64,000 nt of DNA from Orychophragmus violaceus (lineage: Eukaryota; Streptophyta; Magnoliopsida; Brassicales; Brassicaceae): NCBI GenBank assembly GCA_030180135.1, contig CM058231.1, positions 50,664,235 through 50,728,234 of the forward strand, read 5' to 3'. The position numbers and the translations under genes are program-made. The notes under the pieces were generated by a model, which searched no databases, was not told where the DNA came from, and was given only the letters and a program-made list of their open reading frames with translations. The stretch's first letter is position 1, and every line of letters starts with the position of its first letter. Of the stretch, positions 44,311 through 54,751 are shown in pieces.

Positions 44311-45334
44311 ACCAAGAAAGATGAATCACAACAAGCAATTAAAGGCTGCCAAAGATGAACCAGAGGCGCTAAACAAGAAGAGAGCACGAACTGCCAAGGT
44401 CAGGAAGCCACATCTAACCACTCCTAAGGAGCAGGAGCAGAGCAAAGAAGGACCACGGCTTAAAAATGCCATTGGAGAAAGTTCCAACCTCTTGCACCTT
44501 CAACCAGACACGCCAAGACCATGTAAGTCTACTAACTCTAAGAGACTTAAAGATAGAACATGCTATAGATGTCATAAGAGAGGACATTTTGCTGCAACCT
44601 GTCCATTTAAACAATTGCTGAAGGAAACATCACTAGGAAAGAAAACTGCATTAGCTAAAACTAGTGATAATTTTGCTCATTCTGATTTGTTATTTCCCAA
44701 TTCTAGTATCATGCATTTGTCTTTGCCAAAAGGGTTTGATGCAGGGAAAGAAGAACTGAGCAGGAAAGAGCATGAGCAAACCAAAGTCAGTAGGGAAGAT
44801 CACAGACCAGAGCAGCATGTTTTGGTGATCAGAAAAGAGGTTGACCGTTTGATGATCCCTAGCTCACAAGAGCAGAAGGTCCAAACCCTCATAAACAGCA
44901 GTGAAGCTGACCATGTAAGTAAAACTATCATACAATCTGTTTTAAGTACTCCAATAACAGATATAATGCACTTTTTCTTCCCAATGAGCATCTCTATAGA
45001 TATAAAGCACAAGGGAGAAGAGAATGTGAAGAGAAGTTCAGAAACAACCCATACACTAAGTGATAAGATTGATCAAGGCATGAGAGAAAAGGAGAACATC
45101 AAGGAGAAACCTCCAGATCAGATGCTTATCAAGAACGTTCAGCATGTTCTTCAAGTAAGCCATAACTTAACCAGCTTTGTTTCACTTACTCCTAAGTGTG
45201 TGCTACTGAACTTGCTAGAACAAAAAGAAACTAAAGCTTACACATATGTGAATCCTTGTTTAGAAACACCCTTTGTCAAGGGAATTGTTTCATCTTATCA
45301 TAAGAAACCTATAATGCACTTGTCTCTTTGCTAA
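44273..45334 (+). pseudogene. gag of H, C-terminal part
   Basis: 353 codons: a basic linker rich in Lys and Arg, a CCHC zinc knuckle (CYRCHKRGHFAATC, near 44560-44602) and a long C-terminal region with three IMHL or IMHF motifs at 44708, 44963 and 45311. No protease DTG, integrase or RT follows. The stop TAA at 45332-45334 is a point change, since I reads LSLCQSV at the same place, and the coding similarity continues to about 45500 (YLLKGEPPDTPLI). Function beyond RNA-binding Gag is unknown. Confidence 0.75.
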
Positions 45335-45454
45335 AGTGTTAAACATATTTCAGGTCTTAAGGAGAGAAGGAGCAAGATAAGCAAAGGAGACGCCATACCA
45401 GCTCTAAGAAGTGGAGTACTACTATCCTATCTTCTCAAAGGAGAACCACCAGAC

Positions 45455-45722
45455 ACTCCACTCATCACTAGACCAAATATACATCAAGATTATTCAGTTT
45501 CGAGGTCGAAACCTTTTCAAGAGGGAGAGTATGATGAGGGCATCAAGCCATCATCAATCAAGATCAATAGAGGAGAGACCAACCAGCCGGTCCACTCATC
45601 ACCAGACCACATAAACATCAAGGTAAGACCCTAAATTCCCAAAGGAGAATGAAAGCTAACTTGCTTTCTCTTGGTGCAGATTATTCATATTCGAGGTCGA
45701 AATCTTTTCAAGAGGGAGAGTA
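45455..45722 (+). repeat. tandem duplication of the H 3' end, spliced and unspliced
   Basis: Copy 1: gag end without the intron, PPT 45519-45531 and 63 or so bases of LTR (from 45532). Copy 2 starts near 45591 at a shared TCCA and has the gag end with the intron (45623-45679), PPT 45710-45722 and the LTR from 45723. The first LTR piece is of the fuller I/E type (ATCAATAGAGGAGAG). Confidence 0.78.
45623..45679 (+). other. 57-bp exitron-like intron, copy 2
   Basis: GTAAGA start, GCTAAC branch-like site, TTGGTGCAG end; same length and position as 41987-42043 and also without an in-frame stop. Confidence 0.75.
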
Positions 45723-45750
45723 TGATGAGGGCATCAAGCCATCATCAGAT
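45723..45750 (+). repeat. 3' LTR of H, part 1
   Basis: TGATGAGGGC onwards, interrupted after 28 bp by J. Continues at 49783 after the repeated CAGAT. Confidence 0.82.
45746..45750. repeat. TSD CAGAT of J, left
   Basis: CAGAT before the J LTR and again at 49778-49782. Confidence 0.88.
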
Positions 45751-46379
45751 TGTAGGAAGTTTCGGTTGATCCTGATTCAATTCTCATATTGATATCAACC
45801 TAAACATGCATTAGATCTAGGTGTTCTTATTTAGAAACATATGATCTCACCTTTTACCTGTTTGTTTGCAGCGGAATTGATGAACAGGTCAATGATCAGG
45901 GAGATACACCGAGAGATGGATCCTCCAAAGGCTCACACACGCAATCACCGGAAATTGGCTGCTAGACCACAAGGAAGAGAGGCGCAGAGAGGAGAGAGTG
46001 GCCGCGTGGGGTGTTAGGGTTAGAGAGGAAGAGACTTTGGCTTTTAGTCATTAAAAGCCTTCTCTTTCCCTTTTGGGCTTTTGGGCCCAATCTGATTAAA
46101 TCCATTTAATCAGACCCATTATTCATTCTCTCTTAGTACGACAAATGCCTAGCACTTTTGTCGTACTTCTGCTAAGCCGTTCCAACATTATTTCCTGCTA
46201 GCTTAAGCGTGTGACCCATATGGGATCATACAATAAAGGTAATAAGTCCAAGACTTATAGATCATGAGCGGACTCTAGCAAGCCATCATGACCCCCAGTA
46301 TTGTATGACTTATGTCTGATCACTGACATACTCTTACGTTATAGAGACAGTACAGAGATTGCTGGACACAATTCCAACA
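45751..46379 (-). repeat. 3' LTR of J
   Basis: 629 bp, minus strand TGTTGGAATTGTGTCC to CTTCCTACA. A variant of type 1; its central part is the likely source of the extra 225 bp in the D 5' LTR. Confidence 0.9.
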
Positions 46380-47236
46380 ATCTCCCACTTGAACTGGAAT
46401 CTCTGTATTCATAATCCCTTTCGTCACAATATCTCGATTAGTCATAAGGCAAGATTAGTGTCATCCTTATAAAGCCTAATCTTGTTCATCGGACTCTGAT
46501 TTGATACTGACAATACAAACGACTCGGGAAAGTCCGTTTGAGCATGGCCATGCGTTTTCCAGTATTCAAATCTCCGATTGGCCTAGAGATATTCACTCCA
46601 TTTATATTGGAGGGACAAATCCCATCTTGTTCCATCACTGTAAACTACTCATTTCATGATGCACCCAAACAAAATCCTTATAGTTATCACAGAATGATAG
46701 CGTTAGACAATGATCAAAGTACATCAGTCCATATGCAGCCACATGCATGCGAACTCAGGTCTAAGGACTATACTCTATAGTCGTAGTAAGAATCTCTTAT
46801 GACACAGATATAAATATCCTGAAGAGTTCTTATAGTCGGGTCATGTCCGGTCGTATGTTCCCAACATACACCTATGTACTGACTTTGATGCCGAGCATCT
46901 ATGACACACTGAGACTTTGTCATAAGTCACGTACCAATCCAGTCTTACACGGTTGTTGGTGTTCCAATTTCAACAACCTTCGACTAGGGACAGGATGATA
47001 TAAAACATTTATCAAATATAGGATCTCATGATCAAGCTAAATGACTTCGATGACTCAAGATCAAATCATTTACTTCGATGACCTATAAAATGGTTCATAT
47101 CATTTTGGAACGATTATTTCATCACAGTTAAAATAATCTTGAAATAATAATTTCATTAAAACATAAATAATAATGTTTTACAAGAACATATCAAATAACT
47201 AAAATAAAGCTCACAAAACTCCCACTCAAATTTAGA
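46380..47236 (-). other. PPT and 3' untranslated region of J
   Basis: The PPT is read on the minus strand (46380-46390; here AAGTGGGAGAT). The 3' UTR matches A and B, with the GACTATA/TATAGTC hairpin at 46766-46782. Confidence 0.7.
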
Positions 47237-49738
47237 TTACATTTCAATGTTTCTAATGCCTACAGCTTCAGTCAGGAACTCGAGCTTAGGCCTTGGGAGT
47301 GGCTTTGTCAACGGATCAGCGACGTTATCATCTGTCGGAACTCGGCTGATCTTGACTTCCTTTCTATTAATGATGTCACGTATCAAGTGATATCTTCTTT
47401 GAACATGCTTGGATTTCTGGTGTGATCTTGGTTCCTTTGCCTGAGCTCTAGCACCATTGTTGTCACAAAACAGTGCCAGAGGCTCAGCCGCATCTGGTAT
47501 CACACCTAGTTCCATAATGAACTTTCGTATCCAAACAGCTTCCTTCGCTGCTTCTGAGGCGGCGATATATTCAGCTTCTGTAGTGGAATCAGCAACGGTG
47601 TCCTGCTTGGAGCTTCTCCAACTTACTGCACCGCCATTCAGACAAAAGACATAACCGGACTGTGACCGGAAATCATCTGTGTCTGTCTGGAAACTTGCGT
47701 CCGTGAATCCACTGACTTTAAGCACATCACTTCCACCGTACACCAAGAACTTATCCTTAGTATGTCTTAGATACTTCAATATGTTCTTTACGGCAATCCA
47801 ATGGTTTTCACCTGGATTTGACTGGTATCTACTCGTCATGCTCAATGCGTAAGCAACATCAGGACGAGTACAGATCATGGCATACATGACAGATCCTATT
47901 GCAGATGCATAAGGAATATTCTTCATGCGCTCAAACTCAGCAGCCGACGTAGGGCTCTGCTTCTTGCTTAGCGTTGTGCCATGTACCATTGGCGTGAAGC
48001 CCTTCTTGGAATCTTTCATGCTGAATCTTTGTAGGACTTTGTCAATGTATGAGTCTTGACACAAGCCTATCAGCCTCTTAGGTCTATCCCGATAGATCCT
48101 AATTCCAAGAACGTATGCGGCTTCACCCATGTCTTTCATGGAAAAACAACTTCCAAGCCAGTCTTTTACAGACTTCAGCATTGGAATGTCGTTTCCGAGA
48201 AGCAGTATGTCATCAACATACAGAATAAGAAAAACGATTTTGCTCCCACTAGTTTTCTTATACACGCATTGTTCTTCTTCGTTTCTGATAAAGTCAAATT
48301 GCTTGATCGCTTCATCAAAACGAAGATTCCAGCTCCTCGATGCTTGCTTCAATCCATAAATGGATTTATGAAGCTTGCATACTTTCCCAGCATTCTTTGG
48401 ATCTATGTAACCGTCAGGTTGTGTCATATACACATCCTCTTCCAGAATACCATTCAGGAAGGCGGTTTTCACGTCCATCTGCCAAATTTCATAATCATGA
48501 AAAGCTGCAGTTGCTAGTAGAATCCGAATAGATTTCATCATAGCCACCGGTGAATAGGTTTCATCGTAGTCCACACCGTGAACTTGTCTGAAACCTTTTG
48601 CCACCAACCTGGCTTTATAAATCTGGACATTTCCATCCACGTCAATCTTCTTCTTGAAGATCCATTTGCACTCGATGGCTTTTACACCAACGGGTAAGTC
48701 AACCAACGAAAAGACTTGGTTGACCGACATGGAGTCCATTTCGGAATCAGTGGCCTTGCGCCACTTAGAGGAATCTGGGCCCATCATGGCTTGATTGAAG
48801 TTCGATGGTTCATCACCATCAATGATCAAAAGATCATGACAGTCAGTCACGAGGAATCCCTGATATCTCTCGGGTTCGTGACGGATCCTCCCGGATCTTC
48901 GAACTTCAGGTACTACAGGTTCAGGCTCTACAATTTCTTGTAGATCCTCCTGCTGCTCTTCCTCATTAGGTTGAGCAGTATCCTGTTCATCTTGAATTTC
49001 TTCAAGCAGTACCTTACTCCCACTGTCTTTCTTAGAGAGAAACTCTCTCTCAAGAAAGTTACAATCCCGGGCAACAAAGATCTTGTTCTCGGAACGTAGA
49101 TAGAAGTAATAAGCCTTGGTTTCCCGTGGATAACCAATGAAGTAGCATTTATCAGATTTTGGTGTAAGCTTATCTGAGATTAATCTCTTAACATAGGCTT
49201 CACAACCCCAAATTCTTAGATAAGACAGCACTGGAGCTTCTCCAGTCCATAATTCATATGGTGTCTTTGCTACTGCTTTTGATGGTGCTCTGTTTAGTGT
49301 GAACACTGCTGTTAGCAGAGCATATCCCCAAAGGGATATTGGAAGGTCTGTGTGACTCATCATAGATCGAACCATATCCAATAAGGTCCGATTTCTCCTC
49401 TCAGACACACCATTCCATTGAGGTGTTCCAGGAGGAGTGAGTTGGGATACAATCCCACACTCTCTCAGATGATCACTGAATTCTTGGCTTAAGTATTCTC
49501 CTCCTCGGTCGGACCGAAGAGCCTTAATGCTTTTGCCAAGTTGGTTCTGTACTTCATTTTGGAATTCTCTGAACTTCTCAAAAGATTCAGACTTGTGTTT
49601 CATCAAATAAACATATCCATACCTACTGAAATCATCAGTAAAGGTAATGAAGTACTGATAGTTTCCTCTTGCATTAGTGGACATTGGGCCACACACATCA
49701 GTGTGTATCAGGCCCAATAAGTCACTGGCCCTCTCGTT
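47237..49738 (-). pseudogene. Copia integrase (partial), RT and RNase H (J)
   Basis: An open frame of about 830 codons without its beginning. It starts in integrase at NERASDLLGL, just before the first catalytic Asp (HTDVCGP), and keeps the rest of the core (SDRGGEY, NGVSERRN), the RT with YVDD at 48209-48220, and a complete RNase H ending at the usual stop. Unlike A and B it has no extra base between integrase and RT, so it shows the undisturbed arrangement. The open frame upstream of 49738 to 49801 is LTR sequence and a chance extension. Called a pseudogene because gag and protease are deleted and no promoter remains upstream. Confidence 0.88.
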
Positions 49739-49777
49739 ATAGAGACAGTACAGAGATTGCTGGACACAATTCCAACA
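49734..49777 (-). repeat. 5' LTR remnant of J
   Basis: The first 40 or so bases of the LTR on the minus strand (TGTTGGAATTGTGTCCAGCA onwards), fused to integrase at CGTTA. Confidence 0.85.
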
Positions 49778-49782
49778 CAGAT

Positions 49783-50060
49783 CCCATCGATTCAGCCCCA
49801 ACGGCTCCTTTCCTATTATGCTTTGATCCCTTCCTTCTTTAACTCATATGAACGTTTTTTATAGCCTATAAAGGCCTGGTTTAGCTCATTATATCATTTA
49901 CCTTTCAATCTATCAAAGTATAATACAAAATTCGTTTTCTTTCAAGGAGTGTTCTTTGAAGTTGTTCTTTAGATTCTAAGTGTGAGAAATAATTTTAATC
50001 TACTGATTCTAGGATTTAGGAATGTTTGTATGATTCAAGTACCTCTAGGTTCTTCCACAA
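49783..50060 (+). repeat. 3' LTR of H, part 2
   Basis: Resumes the LTR (CCCATCGATTCAGCCCC) and runs to GTTCTTCCACA, about 50059, stopping short of the normal TGTACA end. Confidence 0.8.
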
Positions 50061-50727
50061 AATAAACTAGCCTTTATAGGCTATAGAAAACGTTCATATG
50101 AGTTAAAGAAGGAAGAGATCAGAACATAATAGGAAAGGAGCCGTTGGGGCTGAATCGATGGGATCTCTTTCAAAGATGGAAATCTGTGGAGTCTTTGAGT
50201 CTTGACAACTTTTCCATATACTTATGATTCCTTGGAGTGACCATATTCAGTGCATAAAGCTTTTGGTCGTGATTCCAAAGATAATATATCCGTTGGATGA
50301 TCTTCTCCTTGAATATGCTTATGTCTGAATAAGGAAAGTTGAACAATGTGAACCTCCAATAGATTCTGTGCATTTTGGCTGAGTTGAGGACGTCTTATAT
50401 CTTCTTTGGCTTGTGTTAAATGTCTCCTGGTCGCCAAGTCTTGGTTTGAGAGGTGGTAAACCAAGTGGTCTTCATAGTTTTTTTAAATGGTCCGGATTGA
50501 CAATTTGCATAACTTGTGATCCAACATGAACCGGGGCTGTTCTGGCTCGACCAATGTCTTTAAGGATGGCTATTTGATGCAAGCCATTGATGTTGAGTTA
50601 GTTGACATGAGTGGAGTCTCCATGGCTGAGTGGTTTAGCTCCTGGTTGCTTATCTCCAACGACATGGACCGGCTGGTTGGTCTCTCCTCTATTGATCTTG
50701 GTTGATGATGACTTGATGCCCTCATCA
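50061..50727 (-). repeat. 3' LTR of I, truncated
   Basis: Starts at an inverted junction with the H LTR and ends at CTCATCA (TGATGAGGGC on the minus strand). It keeps the part missing from H (ATCAATAGAGGAGAGACC). The adjoining gag frame continues into it for about 35-40 codons. Confidence 0.78.
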
Positions 50728-50741
50728 TACTCTCCCTTTTG
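50728..50741 (-). other. PPT of I
   Basis: Minus strand AAAAGGGAGAGTA before TGATGAGGGC, the family PPT with one change. Confidence 0.72.
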
Positions 50742-52260
50742 AAAAGGTTTCGACCTCTAAACTGAATAATCTTGATGTATATGTTGTCTGGTGATGAGTG
50801 GAGTGTCTGGTGGTTCTCCTTTGAGAAGATAGGATAGTATTACTCCTCTTCTTTGAGCTGATATGGCGTCTCCTTTGCTTATCTTTCTCCTTCTCCCCTT
50901 AAGACCTGAAATATGTTCAACACTTTGGCAAAGAGACAAGTGCATTATGGGTTTCTTACGATAAGATGAAATAATTCCCTTGACAAAGAGTGTTTCTAAA
51001 CAAGGATTCACATATGTGTAAGCTTTACTTTCTTTTTGTTCTAGCAAGTTCAGTAGCACACACTTAGGAGTAAGTGAAACAAAGCTGGTTAAGTTATGGC
51101 TTACTTGAAGAACATGCTGAATGTTCTTCATAAGCATCTGATTTGGAGGTTTCTCCTTGATGTTCTCCTTTTCTCTTATGCCTTGATCAATCTGATCACT
51201 TAGTGTAAGGGTTGTTTCTGAGCTTCTCTTCACATTCTCTTCACATTCTCTTCTCCCTTGTGCTTTATATCTGTAGAGATGCGTATTGGGAAGAACAAGT
51301 GCATTATATCTGATTGTTTGATAGTTTTACTTACATGGTCAGCTTCAGTGGGGTTTATGAGGGTTTGGACCTTCTGCTCTTGTGAGCTAGGGATCATCAA
51401 ACGGTTATCTTCTTTTCTGATCACCAAAACATGCTGCTCTGGTCTGTGATCTTCCATACTGATTTTGGTTTGCTCATGCTCTTTCATGCTCAGTTTTTCT
51501 TTCCCTGCATCAAACCCTTTTGGCAAAGACAAATGCATGATACTAGAATTGGGAAATAACAAATCAGAATGAGCAAAATTATCAATTGTTTTAGCTAATG
51601 CAATTTTCTTGCCTAGTGATGTTTCCTTCAGCAATTGTTTAGATGAACATGTTACAGCAAAATGTCCTCTCTTATGACATCTATAGCATGTCTGATCTTT
51701 AAGTCTGTTAGAGTTAGTAGACTTACATGGTCTTGGCATGTCTGGTTGAAGGTGCAAGAGGTTGGATCTTTCTCCAATGGCTTTTTTAAGCCTTAGTCCT
51801 TCTTTGCTCTCTCCTGCTCCTTAGGAGTGGTTAGATGTGGCTTCCTGACCTTGGCAGCTCGTGCTCTCTTCTTGTTTGGCGCCTCTGGTTCATCTTTGGC
51901 AGCCTTTAATTGCTTGTTGTGAGTCATCTTTCTTGGTCTAGAAGAACAAGTACTCTTCTTTGGAGGTGTTGCAATGATCCATCTTCTTGGCTCTTGAGGA
52001 ATTTGCCACCTTGAGTAGTATGGTTCTGTGGAGATATGTTCTACAAACTCCTTATGCAGTAGCTGCTTCATCTCTTCCCAAGTGTGGTCTGGTAGTTCAA
52101 GTTCAATTCTGAGGTAAGCATCTTTATCCAATTCTAGATAGGCTTCTTCAATTAGAGTTTCTTCAGCAATGGTTGTCTTCTCCACTTCTGGAACTTGATT
52201 GGCTTGAAACCAGTCGTCCATATCTCTTTCCCACCTTAGATAAGCTTCTGGTCCTTGCAC
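50742..52260 (-). pseudogene. gag of I
   Basis: From 52260 downwards: gag domain (EAYLRWERDMDDWF, LLHKEFVEHI), basic linker, CCHC knuckle (CYRCHKRGHFAVTC) and C-terminal region with three IMHL motifs (about 51532, 51300, 50940), then YLLKGEPPDTPLITR and a spliced-type end (CATCAAGATTATTCAG, no 57-bp segment). Frames are broken by a 1-bp deletion near 51826 and an 11-bp tandem duplication near 51231-51250. A TAG near 50760 replaces the TCG codon of H. The region across the H frameshift is in one frame here, showing the parental arrangement. Confidence 0.75.
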
Positions 52261-52262
52261 AC

Positions 52263-53140
52263 TGTAATGGCCCTGGCCTAGCCCATATTAAATTCTAAAA
52301 AGAAGGAGAAAGCCCAGCCCAAACCCAAAAGCCCATTACTTTTTCCCAAACCCTAGATCTCACCTTATAAATATGTGCCTCCTCCTTTAGAAAATGATGA
52401 ATAAGAAGCCTCCAGCAAAGCTCTGCCCATTTCGCGTCGCAGCCACCACCCCCAGAGACCAGATCTAGGGCTCCTCCATCGTTTGGTGTTGAAGGTAATC
52501 CCGAAAACTTGTTTTCAGATCTGATTCTTCTTAACTCGAACACTAAAAGCCTCGTATCTTTCTGACCGTGAGGAACCTGGGAAGTTCGAGACCACCATCG
52601 CGTTCCTCTCGACGAGGCAAAGCCGTAGCCGTTAACCTCGCCTCCATCAGCCTCCGGACGCGCCCGCACGCGCCAGTAGAAAACCGGTGCAAGGATCTGA
52701 CGCGCCGCCGGAGTCGCCACGCGCCGCCGTCGCCGGAATCACGGGCCGCCGTCACCGGAGTCACGCGCCGCCGCCGTCCGCCGTCCGCTGCCGTCCGCCA
52801 CCGACCGGAGCCGCCGCCTATCGCCGGTCGCTGGAGCCACCACCAATTCAACTCGGCCGGCAACCGAGTCGACTCGGTTAACCGGGTCGTTGACCGGGTC
52901 GAGTCAGCATTGACCGAGTCAGACCGTTGACTGTTGACCGGTACGGTCTGGTTCGGTTTATTTCGGTTTAATCCGGTTTTCTAATTTCAATTCTTAATTT
53001 CAATTTTGATTTTAAATCCCGGTTTAGGTCGGTTAGCTGGTTGAACTGGTTATTTTCAATTGATCATAACTAGCTCATCCTAAGCCCGATTTGAGCGAAA
53101 CGAAATCCTAATACACTCGAATTTTCCTCCTCTTTCAAGA
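52263..53140 (+). repeat. probable 5' LTR of K
   Basis: TATA-like TTATAAATA at about 52366. A GC-rich part (52560-52930) is full of CGCCG and ACCGGAG, followed by GACCGGGTCGAGT-type words. The right boundary is a guess, since the matching part of the second LTR lies outside the window or is interrupted. ORFs on both strands of the GC-rich part look like composition effects. Confidence 0.5.
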
Positions 53141-54030
53141 TCCAATGTCCATTCGGGGTAATGGAGCTTCTAAATTACGTTTTTACCCATCTTTGGCCAT
53201 GGTGTGGACCGGTTGTGATCTCCTGCTCTATTCAATTTCGGGTGTGAGTCATTTGTTAATACCATCTTTCCTAGGCAGCGTAGGATAGTAAGGTACCTGA
53301 TGTGATGGATTGTGGAACGTAGAATTGCTAGGATATGGCTGAGACTAAAAATGTTGATTGTACTTGATGGACATGTGTGAACTAGAATTGTGGTAGGGCC
53401 CCCGAAAGGGTGTTGTATGGCAGGGCGTGTATAACGAGTTTTGGTACGCGTCCTTGAAGTCGTCGGAAGGGGGTCTTGGCGAGCCCCCAAGAGGAATGGC
53501 CGACGGGTCGAAGAGGATTGGCCGTGGGCCGGATTGTGTGGCCCACAAGTCAGTTAGCCATAATGGACATGGTTAACCTCATCGTTCATCAAGGAAAAGC
53601 AAGGATGATGGTTTATACGACAATCAACACCATACTGCACGGCAGTGAAAAACCGTCAAAGAGAATCCATTTGGAAGTGGATTATGCACTATGGCACGGT
53701 AATGGAAACCGTTGAGGAGAACTGGATTGAAGCGGAGCATCTCATTCAGGTATTAGAACCACTAGAGGGATGAGTGTTGTTTCTAAATGTTAGGGACCGA
53801 CCCTAATGGACATGGGCGGTAGCATGTGGCGTTTGGTGTTGCATTCTGGAACTACGGTTGGATTGGTAACAAGAGAAGGACAATTCAGAGTGTGGTTGGA
53901 AAAAGGGGGGGGGGGAGAAGCAGTCTTCAGGATTCAAGGACAAGATCTTTTAAAGCGAGAAAGCGATCAAGTTCAGTTCGGTCAGCGAAGTTGCGGAGCG
54001 GCCGTTGGTAAGGAGCTGCAGTGGAGAATT
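53141..54030 (+). other. unassigned internal segment of K
   Basis: About 890 bp ending in GCAGTGGAGAATT before the second LTR start, a possible weak PPT. The largest ORFs are under 110 codons and show no domain. An 11-G run at 53905-53915 is a likely error-prone homopolymer. Confidence 0.45.
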
Positions 54031-54098
54031 TGTAGTGGCCTTGGCCCATCCCATATTAAAATTTTCTAACAAGAAGGAGAATGCCAAGCCCAAACCCA
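54031..54098 (+). repeat. 3' LTR of K, part 1
   Basis: 68 bp up to ACCCA, then F. The LTR resumes at 61175. Confidence 0.65.
54094..54098. repeat. TSD ACCCA of F, left
   Basis: ACCCA before the F LTR and again at 61170-61174. Confidence 0.85.
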
Positions 54099-54737
54099 TG
54101 CTGGGAATGTCCTGAAATCTACTGTACTATCTCTAGAAAGTATGATAAGTGTCGAGATCAGACATAAGTCATAAATACTGGGTGATCATGATGACTTGCT
54201 AGAGCCCGCTCTTGATCTATAAGTTTAGGACTTATTACCAGTATTGTATGATCCCAAAGGGTCACACACCATAGCTAACGGGAAAGTTAAATGGAATTAA
54301 TACGGTAAGATGCAAGGCATTTACTGTATTTGTACAGAGAATTGGGCCAGACAAAATACAGTCTTTTGTCTGATTTGGGTCTTGGGCCCAAAAGCCTAAT
54401 AGGCCATTAGTTTAATTACTTGGGCCCATATAAGGGAGAGGTAGGCTCCAGCAAGACCAGGCTTCAGCGATTTTTAGGTCTGGCCGTCCTCTCTCTCTCT
54501 CTGTTGTTCCAGCTTGGTCTAGCAGCCTGATCCAGTAGCTTGTAAGCGTGTGGATACCTAGGAGGAGCCGGTAATCATCAGCTCTTGCAGATCTCGATAT
54601 TCCCTTGATCAATCCGCTGCAATCATAAGGTAATGATCCTGATCTGTTTATGATTCATCTGCAAATCACCTAGATCCTAGTTGATTATGTTAGGTTGTAA
54701 TCTGATAATTAAACCTATGAACAAACATAATCCTACA
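54099..54737 (+). repeat. 5' LTR of F
   Basis: 639 bp, TGCTGGGAATG to ATCCTACA, with a CATATAAG promoter-like box near 54428 and CT-rich repeats near 54490. Confidence 0.9.
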
Positions 54738-54738
54738 G

Positions 54739-54751
54739 TGGTATCAGAGCC
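54739..54751 (+). other. PBS of F
   Basis: TGGTATCAGAGCC one base after the LTR end. Confidence 0.88.

Larger units (their letters stand above)
45751..49777 (-). mobile_element. Copia element J with large internal deletion
   Basis: Minus-strand relative of A and B. A complete 629-bp 3' LTR, PPT, 3' UTR and most of pol are present, but the 5' LTR is reduced to 44 bp at most (49734-49777). PBS, leader, gag, protease and the start of integrase are missing. The deletion joins integrase to LTR at a shared CGTTA. The TSD CAGAT is intact, so the deletion came after, or during, an otherwise normal insertion. Confidence 0.9.
42087..50060 (+). mobile_element. gag-only LTR element H, interrupted by J
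   Basis: 5' LTR 42087-42542, PBS, leader, Gag frames 43378-45334, a rearranged 3' end with two PPT copies, and a 3' LTR split by J (45723-45750 and 49783-50060). Both LTRs lack about 560 bp that the I LTR has after TGATGAGGGCATCAAG, so this deletion preceded insertion. The right end is truncated at an inverted junction with I. Confidence 0.82.
50061..52262 (-). mobile_element. gag-only LTR element I, partial
   Basis: Minus-strand copy with a left-truncated 3' LTR, PPT and gag from the C-terminus up to the gag domain. It is cut at 52262 by K, and the N-terminus, leader and 5' LTR are not in view. Confidence 0.8.

Noticed and set aside
52295..52930. ORFs of 106-141 codons in the GC-rich part of K
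   Set aside because: Open in several frames on both strands; no motif and no second copy to compare.
53905..53915. Poly-G run as a PPT or G-quadruplex
   Set aside because: It is not adjacent to an LTR start, and an 11-G homopolymer is prone to sequencing error.
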